A DNA stretch of 64,000 nt from Acidimicrobiaceae bacterium. Lineage in GTDB: Bacteria > Actinomycetota > Acidimicrobiia > Acidimicrobiales > RAAP-2. A program made the position numbers and the translations under genes. The stretch covers positions 86,830-150,829 of the forward strand of contig PKXJ01000004.1 in the NCBI GenBank assembly GCA_003132305.1, in the 5' to 3' direction. Below, in pieces: positions 18,035 to 28,946 of this stretch; within the stretch, counting starts at the first letter, position 1; each line of letters opens with the position of its first letter. A model generated the notes under the pieces. The model searched no databases and was not told the origin of the DNA. It saw nothing but the letters and a program-made list of their open reading frames with translations.

Positions 18035-18509
18035 GAACGTCTTCGACTATCAGTGAACTCACGTCGAGCGTGCTCGCGACAACTTCGCCCACGGGATCGT
18101 CCGCGCCGACGAGGAAGTTGGCGAGGTGGGCGTGCAGGCACTTCACGCCGACGCGCGTACCACCCACGCCCCCTTCGGGCTGAACGAGCTCGGTGCGAAC
18201 GGTCGCCAAGCGACGCCGACGGGCGTACTCGTCGTGCGTGCGCTGGAGTTCGTCGGCGTCAACGAGGATTTCGAAGCGGTGCACTCCCCCGTCGCCTTCG
18301 ATTCGACTCACCGCGTCGTGCAGCTCGGGATCGACGAGCCAATACAGGGTGGGCATGGGCGTACCGTCTCGAAGGTGAGGCTCGTTCTCGATGACGACGG
18401 GACGTCCATCGGCGCGGCGAACGACTACCGCGAAACGCCCGTAGAGCGGTCGACCCAGTAGTGATTCGACGAGCGTGAGATCGTCGGGGGACGCGTCCCT
18501 AAAGGTCAA
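18027..18509 (-). CDS. DUF501 domain protein
   Basis: A 160-residue conserved actinobacterial protein of unknown function. Recognised by LGRPLYGRFAVVVRRADGRPVVIENEP followed by LRDGTPMPTLYWLVDP and the tail GVKCLHAHLANFLVGADDPVGE, and by its fixed place between ftsB and ppx. It is soluble with no signal peptide. It overlaps the ftsB stop by 4 bases and the ppx start by 8, so the three are surely co-translated. Confidence 0.9.
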   Translation of the reverse strand: MTFRDASPDDLTLVESLLGRPLYGRFAVVVRRADGRPVVIENEPHLRDGTPMPTLYWLVDPELHDAVSRIEGDGGVHRFEILVDADELQRTHDEYARRRRLATVRTELVQPEGGVGGTRVGVKCLHAHLANFLVGADDPVGEVVASTLDVSSLIVEDVRG

Positions 18510-18970
18510 CGCCAGAACTCGAAGGTACGAACCAGTCGAGAGACGTACGCGTTCGTGGTGCGGTGCGTCGGCGGCGAGCCGGAAAGCGGCGTCGCGGACG
18601 AAGGCGAGACGAGCGGTTGCAGACCGGGATCGGCCGAACTTGGTGACACCTGGCCCGCGGAGTTCCCGGGCAGCACTTGAATCAAGCTCTGACCGGGAGA
18701 GACCAACTGGTACTGCTCGCGCGCGAGTTGCGTCGCGGCGGCCCTGGTGTCAATCAACTTGGCCTGGCTCGTCAGCGCGAGCTCCTGTCGTTGGACGGCC
18801 TTGATTTGGGCGGAAGTGGCGTCGAGTTGCGTCTGCTGATGCCACAACGCCGCGGCCGGGAACCAACCCACCAGCATGATGACGGCGGTCAGTACGCCAA
18901 GGGGCAACATCCAACGGTTACGACTCCGTACGCCGAAATAATGTGATGTTCGCACTGCCGCCCCCGACAA
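18506..18970 (-). CDS. ftsB: FtsB/DivIC-family septum formation initiator
   Basis: A 154-residue bitopic membrane protein of the divisome. A short cytoplasmic start is followed by a transmembrane helix (LPLGVLTAVIMLVGWFPAA, about residues 22-40) and a coiled coil of about 50 residues ending in LAREQYQLVSPGQ, the hallmark junction of FtsB/DivIC. The final 50 residues are Ser/Pro-rich and probably disordered. The position after eno is the usual actinobacterial one, but 167 bases separate them here. Confidence 0.88.
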   Translation of the reverse strand: MSGAAVRTSHYFGVRSRNRWMLPLGVLTAVIMLVGWFPAAALWHQQTQLDATSAQIKAVQRQELALTSQAKLIDTRAAATQLAREQYQLVSPGQSLIQVLPGNSAGQVSPSSADPGLQPLVSPSSATPLSGSPPTHRTTNAYVSRLVRTFEFWR

Positions 18971-19041
18971 AGACTCTGAAACTACGAAACGTTCTTGACC
19001 GCTTAACTTTTTCTCACTGCTAGAGGAGTCATTCTACTTCG

Positions 19042-19062
19042 TGGCGGCGTTAAAACGCGCCA
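19042..19062. terminator. Hairpin between eno and ftsB
   Basis: A 21-base inverted repeat (TGGCGGCGTTAAAACGCGCCA on the plus strand, shown as two arms TGGCGGCGTT and AACGCGCCA around a 2-base loop with one bulge). No T-run follows on either strand, so it is not a classical intrinsic terminator. It could be a weak terminator or an mRNA 3'-end stabiliser for eno. Confidence 0.35.
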
Positions 19063-19137
19063 GCCCCGCAGTTTTACGTTGTCCGGTGATCATCTTCACC
19101 CTAAAGGCGGTAGTTGCCACCACTTTGCCCGGCGAAG

Positions 19138-20442
<1,305 letters not shown>

Positions 20443-20479
20443 TCAGTTTGACCCCAAGGTTAGTAGGCGACCTTTGAGA

Positions 20480-21862
20480 CTAGGAACGCCCTTCACTCTC
20501 GTGGATGGCGTCACGCAGTTTCGTCGCGCGCTCACGCAGCACTCCCTCGAGGTCCACGCCCGCGAACTGCGCGGCCGCGACCAGCGCGCTGATCGCGTCG
20601 CCCCACGCGTCTTCCACGTTCGAAGAGGACTGCGCGTCACGAACGGAAACGTCGTCGAGGTGCAGCGCGTTGAGAGCGCGCAGCGCGTTTTCGCGCGACG
20701 CCTCGCCCGACGTCGTGGCCACGTCGACCAGAACGGCCTTACGAAGCAGTTTCGTGTAAAGGGTGAGAGCCGGCAGTTGCCACGCGATGCCGTCCGTAAC
20801 GCTCTCGCGACCCTTTTCCTTTTGTTTTAGGACCTCCCAGCGGGTCGCGACGTCGTCGGAGCCCGTGACCGTGACCTCACCAAAGACGTGAGGATGGCGT
20901 CCGATGAGCTTGTCGCGAACGGTGTCGGCAATGGTGGCGAAGTTGAAGTTTCCCTCCTCGTCACCGAGTTCCGCGTGAAAGACAATCTGAAAGAGTAAGT
21001 CGCCGAGTTCCTCTTCGACGTGATCGATCGCGGCCCCATCGTCCACACCTTCGGCTTCGACGCGCACGAACGTCTCGAGCGCGTCGATGGTTTCGTACGC
21101 CTCTTCGAGCAGGTGTCGGGTCAACGAGGCGTGGGTCTGCTCCTGATCCCAGGGACACTCCGCGCGCAGTCGCTTCATAAAGTCAATAAGGTCGCCCATC
21201 GCCTCGCCCGCGTCGCGGAATCCTTCGACCCAGAGCGACGTCAGGTGATCGGCCCCGTGAAAGCCCGCCAGCTCTGACGCGCGCAGCGTCGTGACCACCT
21301 CGTCGTCGAGTCCGAGATGATGCAGCACCACAACCTCAACCGCGGCCGGCAGGCGGTCGGCCACGCTCGCGAGCACTTCGGGCGCGTAGGTCTGGAGAAT
21401 TAACAGAGGGCCGGGACCTCGAAAGTCTTCGTGGGAACCCAGTGCGTCCACGACGCGCAGCCCCGCGCTCATGGGGTCGCGTCCGAGCGCGGCGCACGCT
21501 ACGTCGATCACCGAGACGGCGGGTTCGGTGATCGTGGTCACCTCGCGACGTTCACGCAAGAGCTCCACGGTTCGCTCCGCGACCAGCGGGGAACCCGGAA
21601 CGGCGTAGACGACTTCGTGGGTCGAAGAGCCGAGGGCGAGGGCCACGAGGTCGTCGACGATCTCCCCGTAGAGTTCCTCGAACGACGAAGCATCCTCGTA
21701 GAACTCGTCGTAACTCTCAACATCGACGAAGTGATAGGCGCTCGGATGTTGACGAGTGCGAAAACGCACGACCGGCGACTCACGCAGTAGCGCGTGGGTG
21801 CGAAGAGTGACGTTGTCGAGAGTGCCGGGTCCGAGCCCTACGACACGTACGACGGGTTTCAC
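20480..21862 (-). CDS. mazG: YabN-like protein: tetrapyrrole-methylase domain fused to MazG NTP pyrophosphohydrolase
   Basis: A 460-residue two-domain protein. Residues 1 to about 215 form a TP-methylase-like domain (VRVVGLGPGTLDNVTLRT; YAVPGSPLVAERTVELL). Residues from about 220 form the MazG part, with ECPWDQEQTHASLTRHLLEEAYE and the metal-binding EEELGDLLFQIVFHAEL. A second, weaker MazG-like helix pair follows. It hydrolyses nucleoside triphosphates to monophosphates and clears abnormal nucleotides. The stop of the upstream foldase gene overlaps its start (ATGA). The mfd-foldase-mazG-eno order is the standard actinobacterial one. Confidence 0.93.
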   Translation of the reverse strand: MKPVVRVVGLGPGTLDNVTLRTHALLRESPVVRFRTRQHPSAYHFVDVESYDEFYEDASSFEELYGEIVDDLVALALGSSTHEVVYAVPGSPLVAERTVELLRERREVTTITEPAVSVIDVACAALGRDPMSAGLRVVDALGSHEDFRGPGPLLILQTYAPEVLASVADRLPAAVEVVVLHHLGLDDEVVTTLRASELAGFHGADHLTSLWVEGFRDAGEAMGDLIDFMKRLRAECPWDQEQTHASLTRHLLEEAYETIDALETFVRVEAEGVDDGAAIDHVEEELGDLLFQIVFHAELGDEEGNFNFATIADTVRDKLIGRHPHVFGEVTVTGSDDVATRWEVLKQKEKGRESVTDGIAWQLPALTLYTKLLRKAVLVDVATTSGEASRENALRALNALHLDDVSVRDAQSSSNVEDAWGDAISALVAAAQFAGVDLEGVLRERATKLRDAIHESEGRS

Positions 21863-22944
21863 TTATACGTGGTGGCGGCGGCGTTCAGCTTCTTCGTTCC
21901 CGTCACGTCCCTCGCCAACGGTTTCGCCGAAGCGAAGACGTCGGGGCCCGTCGTGTTGAGCCCCCACCGACCAAGCGCCGGATCGACGTGCACCGCGGCG
22001 GCGCCGAGCAGATCGTTCTTCAGCTTGTTCGCCGAGGAGGCGTTCAGGCTCTGCAAGTCCGCCAACACGGCCGACGCGGCCTTGTTAAAGGGAGTCGCGG
22101 TGCGTTTCGTTACCGCGACGTAGAGCGCGTAGGTGGAGCCGTTATTCGTGATGTAGTTGGGCGTGGTGGCAAAGGTGTTCAGCGCCAGTGACACCACGTC
22201 TGAGCGCACGCTGGTGTACGAAGTCGAGGTCGGCGCGAAGCATCCAACGGCCCCACCCTTCACCGACGACGCGGAGTCCTGGGAGTACTGCTTCGCGAGC
22301 GCCGCCACCGATGCTCCCGCCGCCTGACTCTTCGCGAACGCGCTGACCTCACCGGGAAGCACCAGGGCCACGGAGACGCATAGCGTGTCGTAGTCCGACG
22401 TGTGCTGGGCGTAGTAACTCTTCATCGAGGCCGTGGTCAAGGGCTTCGTCGTCTTGATCTTCTGCACCAGGTAGAGCGAGTCAGCCTGGGCTTGGATCTC
22501 GGTGGTGCGCATCTCACTCGGCATTTCCGCGAGGGCTTCGGTGGACGTTCCCGGGCACCTGAACGAGTTCGCGGTGGCCTGGGAGGTCATCTCGCCCTCC
22601 AACGACGACGTCGCGAGGGCTAACTCGTGGGCAGTGGGGTGGTGCTTCAGTGTCATGGTGACGTACTGGCTGATCGCGAGACCCTCGACACGAAGGTTCG
22701 CCCACGCCGCCGCGCCCGTCGCCTTGATGGAGTAGCCCCCGGCGCCCGGTGCGTAGCTCGTCGGACTGAGAGCGGTGATGAAGCACTGCAACGTGTTGTT
22801 GTGCGAGATCGCGCTGAGCTCACTCTGCAGGGTGTTGGCCGACACGGTTTGGTGGTTCACCGTGATGCCCGAGGACGAACTACTCAGTCCATAGAGTGTG
22901 GCCCCGAGCAGAGCGAGAACGAACAGGGCTACGAGGCGACGCAC
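21859..22944 (-). CDS. Exported SurA/PpiC-like foldase
   Basis: A 361-residue secreted or membrane-anchored protein. A short basic start and one hydrophobic helix (LVALFVLALLGATLYGL) act as signal or anchor. No lipobox cysteine is evident. A SurA-N-like helical part contains many Ala/Ser residues, and the region around VALVLPGEVSAFAKSQAAGASVAALAKQYSQD and KGGAVGCFAP matches the parvulin pattern, though divergent. Proteins of this kind lie between mfd and mazG in actinobacteria and are thought to assist folding of exported proteins. Peptidyl-prolyl isomerase activity is not certain. Confidence 0.72.
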   Translation of the reverse strand: MRRLVALFVLALLGATLYGLSSSSSGITVNHQTVSANTLQSELSAISHNNTLQCFITALSPTSYAPGAGGYSIKATGAAAWANLRVEGLAISQYVTMTLKHHPTAHELALATSSLEGEMTSQATANSFRCPGTSTEALAEMPSEMRTTEIQAQADSLYLVQKIKTTKPLTTASMKSYYAQHTSDYDTLCVSVALVLPGEVSAFAKSQAAGASVAALAKQYSQDSASSVKGGAVGCFAPTSTSYTSVRSDVVSLALNTFATTPNYITNNGSTYALYVAVTKRTATPFNKAASAVLADLQSLNASSANKLKNDLLGAAAVHVDPALGRWGLNTTGPDVFASAKPLARDVTGTKKLNAAATTYK

Positions 22945-22961
22945 CTCCTCATGCTACCGAA

Positions 22962-25900
22962 TCAGACTTGTGCTTCTGCCGTCGCGGCGTGCAGTTCATC
23001 CAGTAGTTCCAGGATCGCGCGCGGAGTCGCGGCGCTCGGCGCGAGCTCCAGTCGAAGTTCCTTCGTGGACTCGTTGTACGCACTCGAGCCGTACTTTCGA
23101 CGCAGGCGTAACTGTTGCGAGAGCGCCAGCGTGAGCGGTCCCATCTTGAGAACGGGCTTCGATCGAACGCCGACGCGTGCGGGCAAGACCACGACCGACG
23201 AAACGGTGTAGTCGAGACAGACGAGTCGAAGGTGCGCCAACTCCAAAAGGCCGATCGTTGGCGCGGGCAGGGCGCCGTAGCGGTCGATCCACTCGTCGCG
23301 TAGGTCCGCGAGTTCCTCAATGGAGGTGACCCCCGCGAGACGACGGTAGGCCTCGAGTCGGGCGTCGTCGGCCTCGACGTAGTCCTTGGGAAGGTGAGCC
23401 TCGCCGGGAACGTCGAGGTTGATGGGCACGACGTCAGGCACGTGAAAGCCCTTCGCGTCGGCGACGGCTTCGGCCACGAGTTGCACGTAGAGGTCGTAGC
23501 CCACCGCCGCGACGGGGCCCGACTGGTCGTGACCGAGGAGATTGCCCGCGCCACGAATCTCGAGGTCGCGCATGGCGATCTTGAAGCCACTGCCGAGCGC
23601 GGTGTTGTCGCCAATGGTGCGAAGTCGCTCGTAGGCGGTCTCGGTAAGCACTTGATCGGCCGGGTGAAAGAGGTAGGCGTACGCGCGCCGTCCGCTTCGC
23701 CCCACTCGCCCGCGCAACTGGTGCAACTGGCCGAGACCGAGTCGCTCGGCGCGGTCCACGATCAAGGTGTTCACCGACGGTAAGTCAATGCCGGACTCGA
23801 CGATCGTCGTGCAGACCAACACGTCGTAGCGCCGCTCCCAGAAGTCGATCATCACACGTTCGAGGGTGCCCTCATCCATCTGACCGTGCGCGACGGCGAT
23901 CCTCGCGTCGGGGACCAGTTGTCCGAGCCGCTTGGCCGTTTGATCGATGTCGCTGACTCGATTGTGCACGAAGAAGGTTTGACCTTCGCGAAGGAGCTCG
24001 CGGCGAACGGCTTCGACGACGGCCGGCTCGTTGAACTCACCCACGTGGGTAAGAATCGGTCGGCGATCGGCCGGGGGCGTCGTGATCATCGAGAGATCGC
24101 GAATGCCGGTAAAGGCCATCTCGAGCGTGCGGGGAATGGGGCTCGCGCTCAGGGTCAACACGTCCACCCCAACCGAGCGCGTTTTGATGGACTCCTTGTG
24201 TTGCACGCCAAAACGTTGCTCTTCGTCGACGACCAAGAGCCCCAGCTGCTTAAATGACACGGCGTCACTCAGCAGTCGGTGCGTGCCAATGACGACATCG
24301 ATCGTTCCCTCGCTCAGTCCGAGCAGCGTGGCCCGGGATTCGGTCTCGTCGACGAATCGGCTGAGCAACGCCACCTTCACTGGAAAACCAGCGAAGCGCT
24401 CGGAGAACGTGGCGAAGTGTTGACTCGCGAGCAGCGTGGTCGGCACGAGAATCGCCGCTTGCCTGTTATCTTGGACCGCTTTGAACACCGCGCGCAGGGC
24501 GACCTCGGTCTTGCCAAAGCCCACGTCCGCGCAGACCAGTCGGTCCATGGGACGCGGTGACTCCATGTCGGACTTCACGTCAAGAATCGCCTGGGCCTGG
24601 TCGGCCGTCAAGGTGTAGGGGAAGAGATCCTCCATCTCTCGCTGCCAGGCCGTGTCGGGGCCAAAGGCGTGGCCCGGGGCGACGGTTCGCAGACGGTAGA
24701 GATCGACGAGTTCTTGGGCAACCAAGTACGCGGCGGCGCGCGCCTTCGCCCTCGTCTTTTGCCACTCCGCGCCGCCCATGCGCGACAGCGCCGGACTGTC
24801 ACCGCCGGTGTAGGGAGTGAGGGCGTCGATCTGTTCGGTGGGCCAATAACTGCGACCGTCTTTGAACTCGAGGATCAGGTAGTCGCGCGTGACGCCGTTG
24901 ATCGCTCTGGTCGTGGTGCCCGAAAAGCGCGCGACGCCGTGTTGACGGTGCACGACGTAGTTGCCCACCGAGAGATCGTCGAAGAATCCGTCGACGTTGC
25001 GCGCTCTCGGGCGCGAGACGCGTCGCTGGCTGCGCCGCCCCGTGAGGTCGCTTTCGCTCCAGATCACCACTTCGGGCTCGTCGAGGGAAAAACCCGAAGG
25101 GAGAGAACTCTCGAGGACGCTGAGGCGCGCCTCGAGTACGTGTAGGGGATCGGTCGTGACCTCGAGACCTTCGCCGCGCAACTGATCGGCCATGCGCTCA
25201 ATCGCGGCCGGCGTTGAAGTCAACACCACGCCGCGACGGGCCTTCGTCCAGCCGCGCACGTGCGCGGCGATTCGCGCCGCGTCGCCCTGGACGACGGGGG
25301 GCGACGTGAGTTGGCCGGTCTCGCCGAGCGACGACGCGCTCGTTTCCAGGGCCACGTCGACCCTTCCCTCGATCACGTCGTCGTGGGCCAGGTGCAACAG
25401 CGGCACAGTCCCACTCGCGCGCCACGTGGCCGCGACGACGTCGGTCAGTTCACGCTCCTCGGCGAGGAGATCGTCGAGACGGGCGCGAACTCGGTCGGGT
25501 TCGATCACCACCACTTTCGCGTCGCTGATCTCGTCGAGCAGCGTGCGAGGCTCGCTGACGAAGAGACCCATCCAACCTTCCATGCCGTCAAAGAGCTGTC
25601 CTAGGGCGAGACGGTCAAACGTCGCGCTGGCCCAGGGTTCACTCATCGAGAGTTCTTCAGCGTGGTGACGCGTTCTTTCACCGGGCATCCACTCGCGCGC
25701 CGGCGCGATGACGGCCTCGTCGAGGTCGTGCGTCGAACGCTGTGTCGCGATGTCAAAGACGGTCAGGCGTTCGATCTCGTCGCCGAAGAAGTCGAGACGC
25801 AGCGGCTCGTCGTTCTGGGCGGGCCAGACGTCCACGATGCCACCGCGCACCGCGATCTCGGCGCGGTGTTCGACCAGGTGCTCACGTCGATAACCCATGG

Positions 25901-26357
25901 CGACGAGCCCTTTGACGAACTCGTCGCGATTAATCTCGCTGCCGCTCGTGAACACGTACGGCGCACGCAGCGCTTCAGGTGAGAGGACCTGCGCGATCGA
26001 GCGAGCCGACGAGACGATGACGCGCGGACCCCTCCCCTCTTGAATCTGCCATCGCAGCAGGGCCCGCATGGCCATGACCTGACTGTCGGGACTGACGCGT
26101 TCGAGGGGGTGCGTGTCCCAGCCCGGCCAGAGGGCCACGGCGCTTTCGCCGAGCCACGCCACGAGCGCGTCACGAATGTGTTCGGCGTCGCTCGAGGTGG
26201 CCGCCACCGCTACCAGGAAGGGAGCATCGAGCGAGAGGGTCGCGATCGCCAGGGGCGTCGCGTAACTCGACGGTGCGAACGAGCCCGACGCCACGGACGC
26301 GCGAATCGTGGGACTGACGAGTTCGAGGACGCGTTGCAGTCCGCTCAGCTCACTCAC
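22962..26357 (-). CDS. mfd: Transcription-repair coupling factor
   Basis: A 1131-residue ATP-dependent translocase that removes stalled RNA polymerase and recruits UvrA. Domains in order: UvrB-like N-terminal modules, the RNA-polymerase-interacting CarD-like domain (NYVVHRQHGVARFSG), helicase domain 1 with Walker A CADVGFGKTEVALR and the DEEQ box VVDEEQRFGVQH, helicase domain 2 with the TRG-type motif QLRGRVGRSGR, and the C-terminal TRCF domain. All parts appear complete. The GTG start overlaps the pth stop by 4 bases (GTGA). Confidence 0.97.
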   Translation of the reverse strand: MSELSGLQRVLELVSPTIRASVASGSFAPSSYATPLAIATLSLDAPFLVAVAATSSDAEHIRDALVAWLGESAVALWPGWDTHPLERVSPDSQVMAMRALLRWQIQEGRGPRVIVSSARSIAQVLSPEALRAPYVFTSGSEINRDEFVKGLVAMGYRREHLVEHRAEIAVRGGIVDVWPAQNDEPLRLDFFGDEIERLTVFDIATQRSTHDLDEAVIAPAREWMPGERTRHHAEELSMSEPWASATFDRLALGQLFDGMEGWMGLFVSEPRTLLDEISDAKVVVIEPDRVRARLDDLLAEERELTDVVAATWRASGTVPLLHLAHDDVIEGRVDVALETSASSLGETGQLTSPPVVQGDAARIAAHVRGWTKARRGVVLTSTPAAIERMADQLRGEGLEVTTDPLHVLEARLSVLESSLPSGFSLDEPEVVIWSESDLTGRRSQRRVSRPRARNVDGFFDDLSVGNYVVHRQHGVARFSGTTTRAINGVTRDYLILEFKDGRSYWPTEQIDALTPYTGGDSPALSRMGGAEWQKTRAKARAAAYLVAQELVDLYRLRTVAPGHAFGPDTAWQREMEDLFPYTLTADQAQAILDVKSDMESPRPMDRLVCADVGFGKTEVALRAVFKAVQDNRQAAILVPTTLLASQHFATFSERFAGFPVKVALLSRFVDETESRATLLGLSEGTIDVVIGTHRLLSDAVSFKQLGLLVVDEEQRFGVQHKESIKTRSVGVDVLTLSASPIPRTLEMAFTGIRDLSMITTPPADRRPILTHVGEFNEPAVVEAVRRELLREGQTFFVHNRVSDIDQTAKRLGQLVPDARIAVAHGQMDEGTLERVMIDFWERRYDVLVCTTIVESGIDLPSVNTLIVDRAERLGLGQLHQLRGRVGRSGRRAYAYLFHPADQVLTETAYERLRTIGDNTALGSGFKIAMRDLEIRGAGNLLGHDQSGPVAAVGYDLYVQLVAEAVADAKGFHVPDVVPINLDVPGEAHLPKDYVEADDARLEAYRRLAGVTSIEELADLRDEWIDRYGALPAPTIGLLELAHLRLVCLDYTVSSVVVLPARVGVRSKPVLKMGPLTLALSQQLRLRRKYGSSAYNESTKELRLELAPSAATPRAILELLDELHAATAEAQV

Positions 26358-26971
26358 GATCCGTTCACGCGTCGTTGAGCCTCTTCAAAGTCAAAGTCCA
26401 GGATTGTTTCGATAGCGTCGGCCGCGAGCGCGACGTCAGCGCCGAGCGCTTCACGGCCCTTGGCACTGGGGCGGCGAAGGACGTAGTCCGCGCCCTGTTC
26501 TTTCGTCGGTGGCTTGCCAATCCCCACGCGTAGTCGCGCGAAGTCTTGGGTGCCGAGCGTCTGGGCAATCGAGCGCAGTCCGTTGTGCCCGGCGAGGCCA
26601 CCGCCAAACTTCAACTGCACTCGCCCGGGTTCGAGGTCGAGTTCGTCGTGCACAATGACCAGTTTCGAGAGATCGTCGATTGACGTGCGGCGAAGCAGTA
26701 GTGGCAGTGCGGATCCCGACTCGTTCATGAACGTCGTGGGCACGGCCAGGGTAACGGGTCCGCGAGGCGTCGGCAGCGTCACGCTGAGTGCACGCTGACG
26801 ACGTTCGAGCGTTAACTGCCCGCCGCGACGTTGCACCGCGAGGCGTAGCGCGTCGCCGCCCACGTTGTGGCGCGACCCTTCGTACTGGGCGCCGGGATTG
26901 GCCAGGCCGACAATGAGCAAGGTGCTCTTCTGGCCACGTCGATCGTTCTCACGAGCGCGTCGCAGCGCCAC
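26354..26971 (-). CDS. pth: Peptidyl-tRNA hydrolase
   Basis: Releases peptides from peptidyl-tRNA dropped by the ribosome. The 205-residue product has the family core LLIVGLANPGAQYEGSRHNVGG (catalytic His in SRHNVG), TFMNESG, and VIVHDELDLEPGRVQLKFGGG. The first 15 residues before the core are extra and basic; a start closer to the core is possible, but no better-placed start codon is seen. It lies 6 bases after the L25 gene and overlaps mfd. Confidence 0.95.
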   Translation of the reverse strand: MALRRARENDRRGQKSTLLIVGLANPGAQYEGSRHNVGGDALRLAVQRRGGQLTLERRQRALSVTLPTPRGPVTLAVPTTFMNESGSALPLLLRRTSIDDLSKLVIVHDELDLEPGRVQLKFGGGLAGHNGLRSIAQTLGTQDFARLRVGIGKPPTKEQGADYVLRRPSAKGREALGADVALAADAIETILDFDFEEAQRRVNGS

Positions 26972-26977
26972 GACGAA

Positions 26978-27577
26978 CTACTCCGCAGGGACTTCGTCGG
27001 GTACGACGACCGCTTTGGCGGTGCGCCCGGCGTGAGTAGCCACGACCGACACCGTCGAGTCACCGGTGACCTCGACGCCCTTGGGCAGCACCAGGTCACT
27101 GACGCGAATCGCCGCGCCGACCGTCAGACCCGAGATGTCCACTTCAATGAAGTTGGGAATCTGGTCAGGTCGGGTCTTCACTTCGATGCTGAACATCTGC
27201 TGGTCGACTTCCCAGTCGGCGTGACGTACTTCAACGGCGTCGCCGATGAGGTGCAACGGCACCTCGGCCAGAACGGCCTGATTGGGGTCCACGACTTGAA
27301 AGTCGATGTGCGACACGGTGCCCTTCACCGGGTGGCGCTGGATCTCACGCGCCATGACGGTGTACTTCTTGCCGTCGGCGTCGAGCGTGATGAGAGAGTT
27401 CAGACCCTGATCACCCGAGACGGCGCTGCGAAAGTCCTTGGCGTTCACGGCCACGGGCAGGGGCCCGACGCCGTGTCCGTAGACAACGCCGGGAATAGAG
27501 CCCGCCTGGCGCAGGCGCCGTGCGTTCGCCGAGCCGTGGGCGTTGTCCGTCGACGCGTGCAACGTGACTTGTGACAT
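26978..27577 (-). CDS. rplY: 50S ribosomal protein L25 / general stress protein Ctc
   Basis: A two-domain bL25 (TL5/CTC type), 199 residues, that binds 5S rRNA. The N-terminal L25 domain begins SQVTLHASTDNAHGSANARRLRQ and has IPGVVYGHG; the C-terminal TL5 beta domain ends in an Ala/Val-rich stretch. ATG 27577 is chosen over the longer reading because GAGGAG lies 5-10 bases before it. Confidence 0.95.
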   Translation of the reverse strand: MSQVTLHASTDNAHGSANARRLRQAGSIPGVVYGHGVGPLPVAVNAKDFRSAVSGDQGLNSLITLDADGKKYTVMAREIQRHPVKGTVSHIDFQVVDPNQAVLAEVPLHLIGDAVEVRHADWEVDQQMFSIEVKTRPDQIPNFIEVDISGLTVGAAIRVSDLVLPKGVEVTGDSTVSVVATHAGRTAKAVVVPDEVPAE

Positions 27578-27587
27578 GAGTACTCCT

Positions 27588-27836
27588 CTAAGAAACGGCT
27601 GGCGGCCCGTAGGGCGACGCACAGGAGAGACAGTCTAGCCCGGACCAGCCCGGTGCCCTCCCGACGGTTACCGCACGTAGCGCCCAACGGGGGGCCTCAG
27701 TCCAACTGGGAAGTCTTAGGTGATGGAACTCCCCGCAACTGGGACACATGATGTCGCTCTCGCCTTCCAGAAACAGTTGCCCGCTCGTGGGATTCAAGAC
27801 CGTCGTCGACGCGGTTACCGGACACGTCAACCTCAT
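27588..27836 (-). CDS. Small zinc-ribbon-like protein candidate
   Basis: A reading of 82 residues from ATG 27836, filling an otherwise empty 365-base gap between prs and rplY. It starts MRLTCPVTAS and contains TSGQLFLEGESDIMCPSCGEFHHLRLPSW and a C-terminal CLSC pair, so three cysteine clusters could bind zinc. The composition looks protein-like in this frame only. There is no good Shine-Dalgarno sequence at ATG 27836; GTG 27860 is an alternative start. I do not recognise a family. The real 3' part may end before the rplY ribosome site. Confidence 0.45.
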   Translation of the reverse strand: MRLTCPVTASTTVLNPTSGQLFLEGESDIMCPSCGEFHHLRLPSWTEAPRWALRAVTVGRAPGWSGLDCLSCASPYGPPAVS

Positions 27837-27942
27837 CGAAGAACTGAAGGCGTCAGTCACGTGAACTGGTTCCACGAACGCGAGAGTAGGCCGTCGAGAG
27901 TTCGCGACCGTTTGACCCTCGCTCGGCCTAGAAGCGCTCGAC

Positions 27943-28917
27943 CTAGAGCAGGTTCTCGCCGCCGAAGATGTCCGAGACCGAGTTGTCTTCAAAGATCGCC
28001 GATATCGCGTTGGCGATGATGGGCGCGATGGAGAGGATCTCCAACTTCTCAAAGCGCTTCTCCGGACCGAGGGGCAGCGTGTCGGTCACGATGACGCGAC
28101 TGATGGGCGCGTTAAAGAGTCGGTCCACCGCGGGCGGTGAGAAGACGGCGTGGGTCGCCATGACCCAGATCTCGTTCGCGCCGTGCGCCTTCAAGAGATC
28201 ACAGGCCGCCACGATCGTACCCGCCGTGTCGATCATGTCGTCGATCAAGACGCAGTGCCGCCCGTCCACGTCACCCACGATGTGGCGCGCGACGGCGACG
28301 TTCGCGACGCCGTGCGGACGCGTCTTATGCACGAGCGCGAGGTCGCAACCCAAGTGCTGGGCGTAGCGTTCGGCGACCTTCACGCGACCCGCGTCGGGAG
28401 CAACCACGACGAGTTCGCGCGGATCAGCGTGGGCTTTGAGGTAGTCCTCCAGCACGGGCGCCGCGACCAGGTGATCGACGGGAATATCGAAGAATCCCTG
28501 AATCTGCCCCGAGTGAAAGTCCACGGACAACACTCGACTGGCCCCCGCCGTTTGGAGCATGTCGGCCACGAGTTTGGCGGTGATTGGTTCGCGTCCGGCG
28601 GTCTTTCGATCTTGTCGTGCGTATCCGTAGTTCGGCACGACCGCCGTGATGCTCTTCGCCGACGCTCTCTTGGCAGCGTCGATCATGATGAGTTGTTCCA
28701 TGACCGAATCGTTCACCGGCGAACTGTGGGTTTGGACAATGAACACGTGTGCGCCACGAATTGATTCGTCAAAGCGACAGTGGATCTCGCCGTCGGCGAA
28801 CTCGCGAAGATTGGCCTCGGTCAGTTCGACGCCGAGCTTGTCGGCGACGTCCGCGGCGAGTGCCGGGTGAGATCGTCCCGTCACGATGACGAGGCGACGC
28901 TTGGCGAGGGACTCCAC
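27943..28917 (-). CDS. prs: Ribose-phosphate pyrophosphokinase
   Basis: Makes PRPP from ribose-5-phosphate and ATP for purine, pyrimidine, His and Trp synthesis. The 324-residue product has NLREFADGEIHCRFDESIRG, the class I segment VDFHSGQIQGFFDIPVDHL, the flexible loop region with ARQDRK, and the PRPP-binding loop VLIDDMIDTAGTIV. Length is normal. It follows glmU by 29 bases, the usual glmU-prs pair. Confidence 0.97.
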   Translation of the reverse strand: MESLAKRRLVIVTGRSHPALAADVADKLGVELTEANLREFADGEIHCRFDESIRGAHVFIVQTHSSPVNDSVMEQLIMIDAAKRASAKSITAVVPNYGYARQDRKTAGREPITAKLVADMLQTAGASRVLSVDFHSGQIQGFFDIPVDHLVAAPVLEDYLKAHADPRELVVVAPDAGRVKVAERYAQHLGCDLALVHKTRPHGVANVAVARHIVGDVDGRHCVLIDDMIDTAGTIVAACDLLKAHGANEIWVMATHAVFSPPAVDRLFNAPISRVIVTDTLPLGPEKRFEKLEILSIAPIIANAISAIFEDNSVSDIFGGENLL

Positions 28918-28946
28918 GGCGCCAGCGTACAGGTGAACGAGACCCG

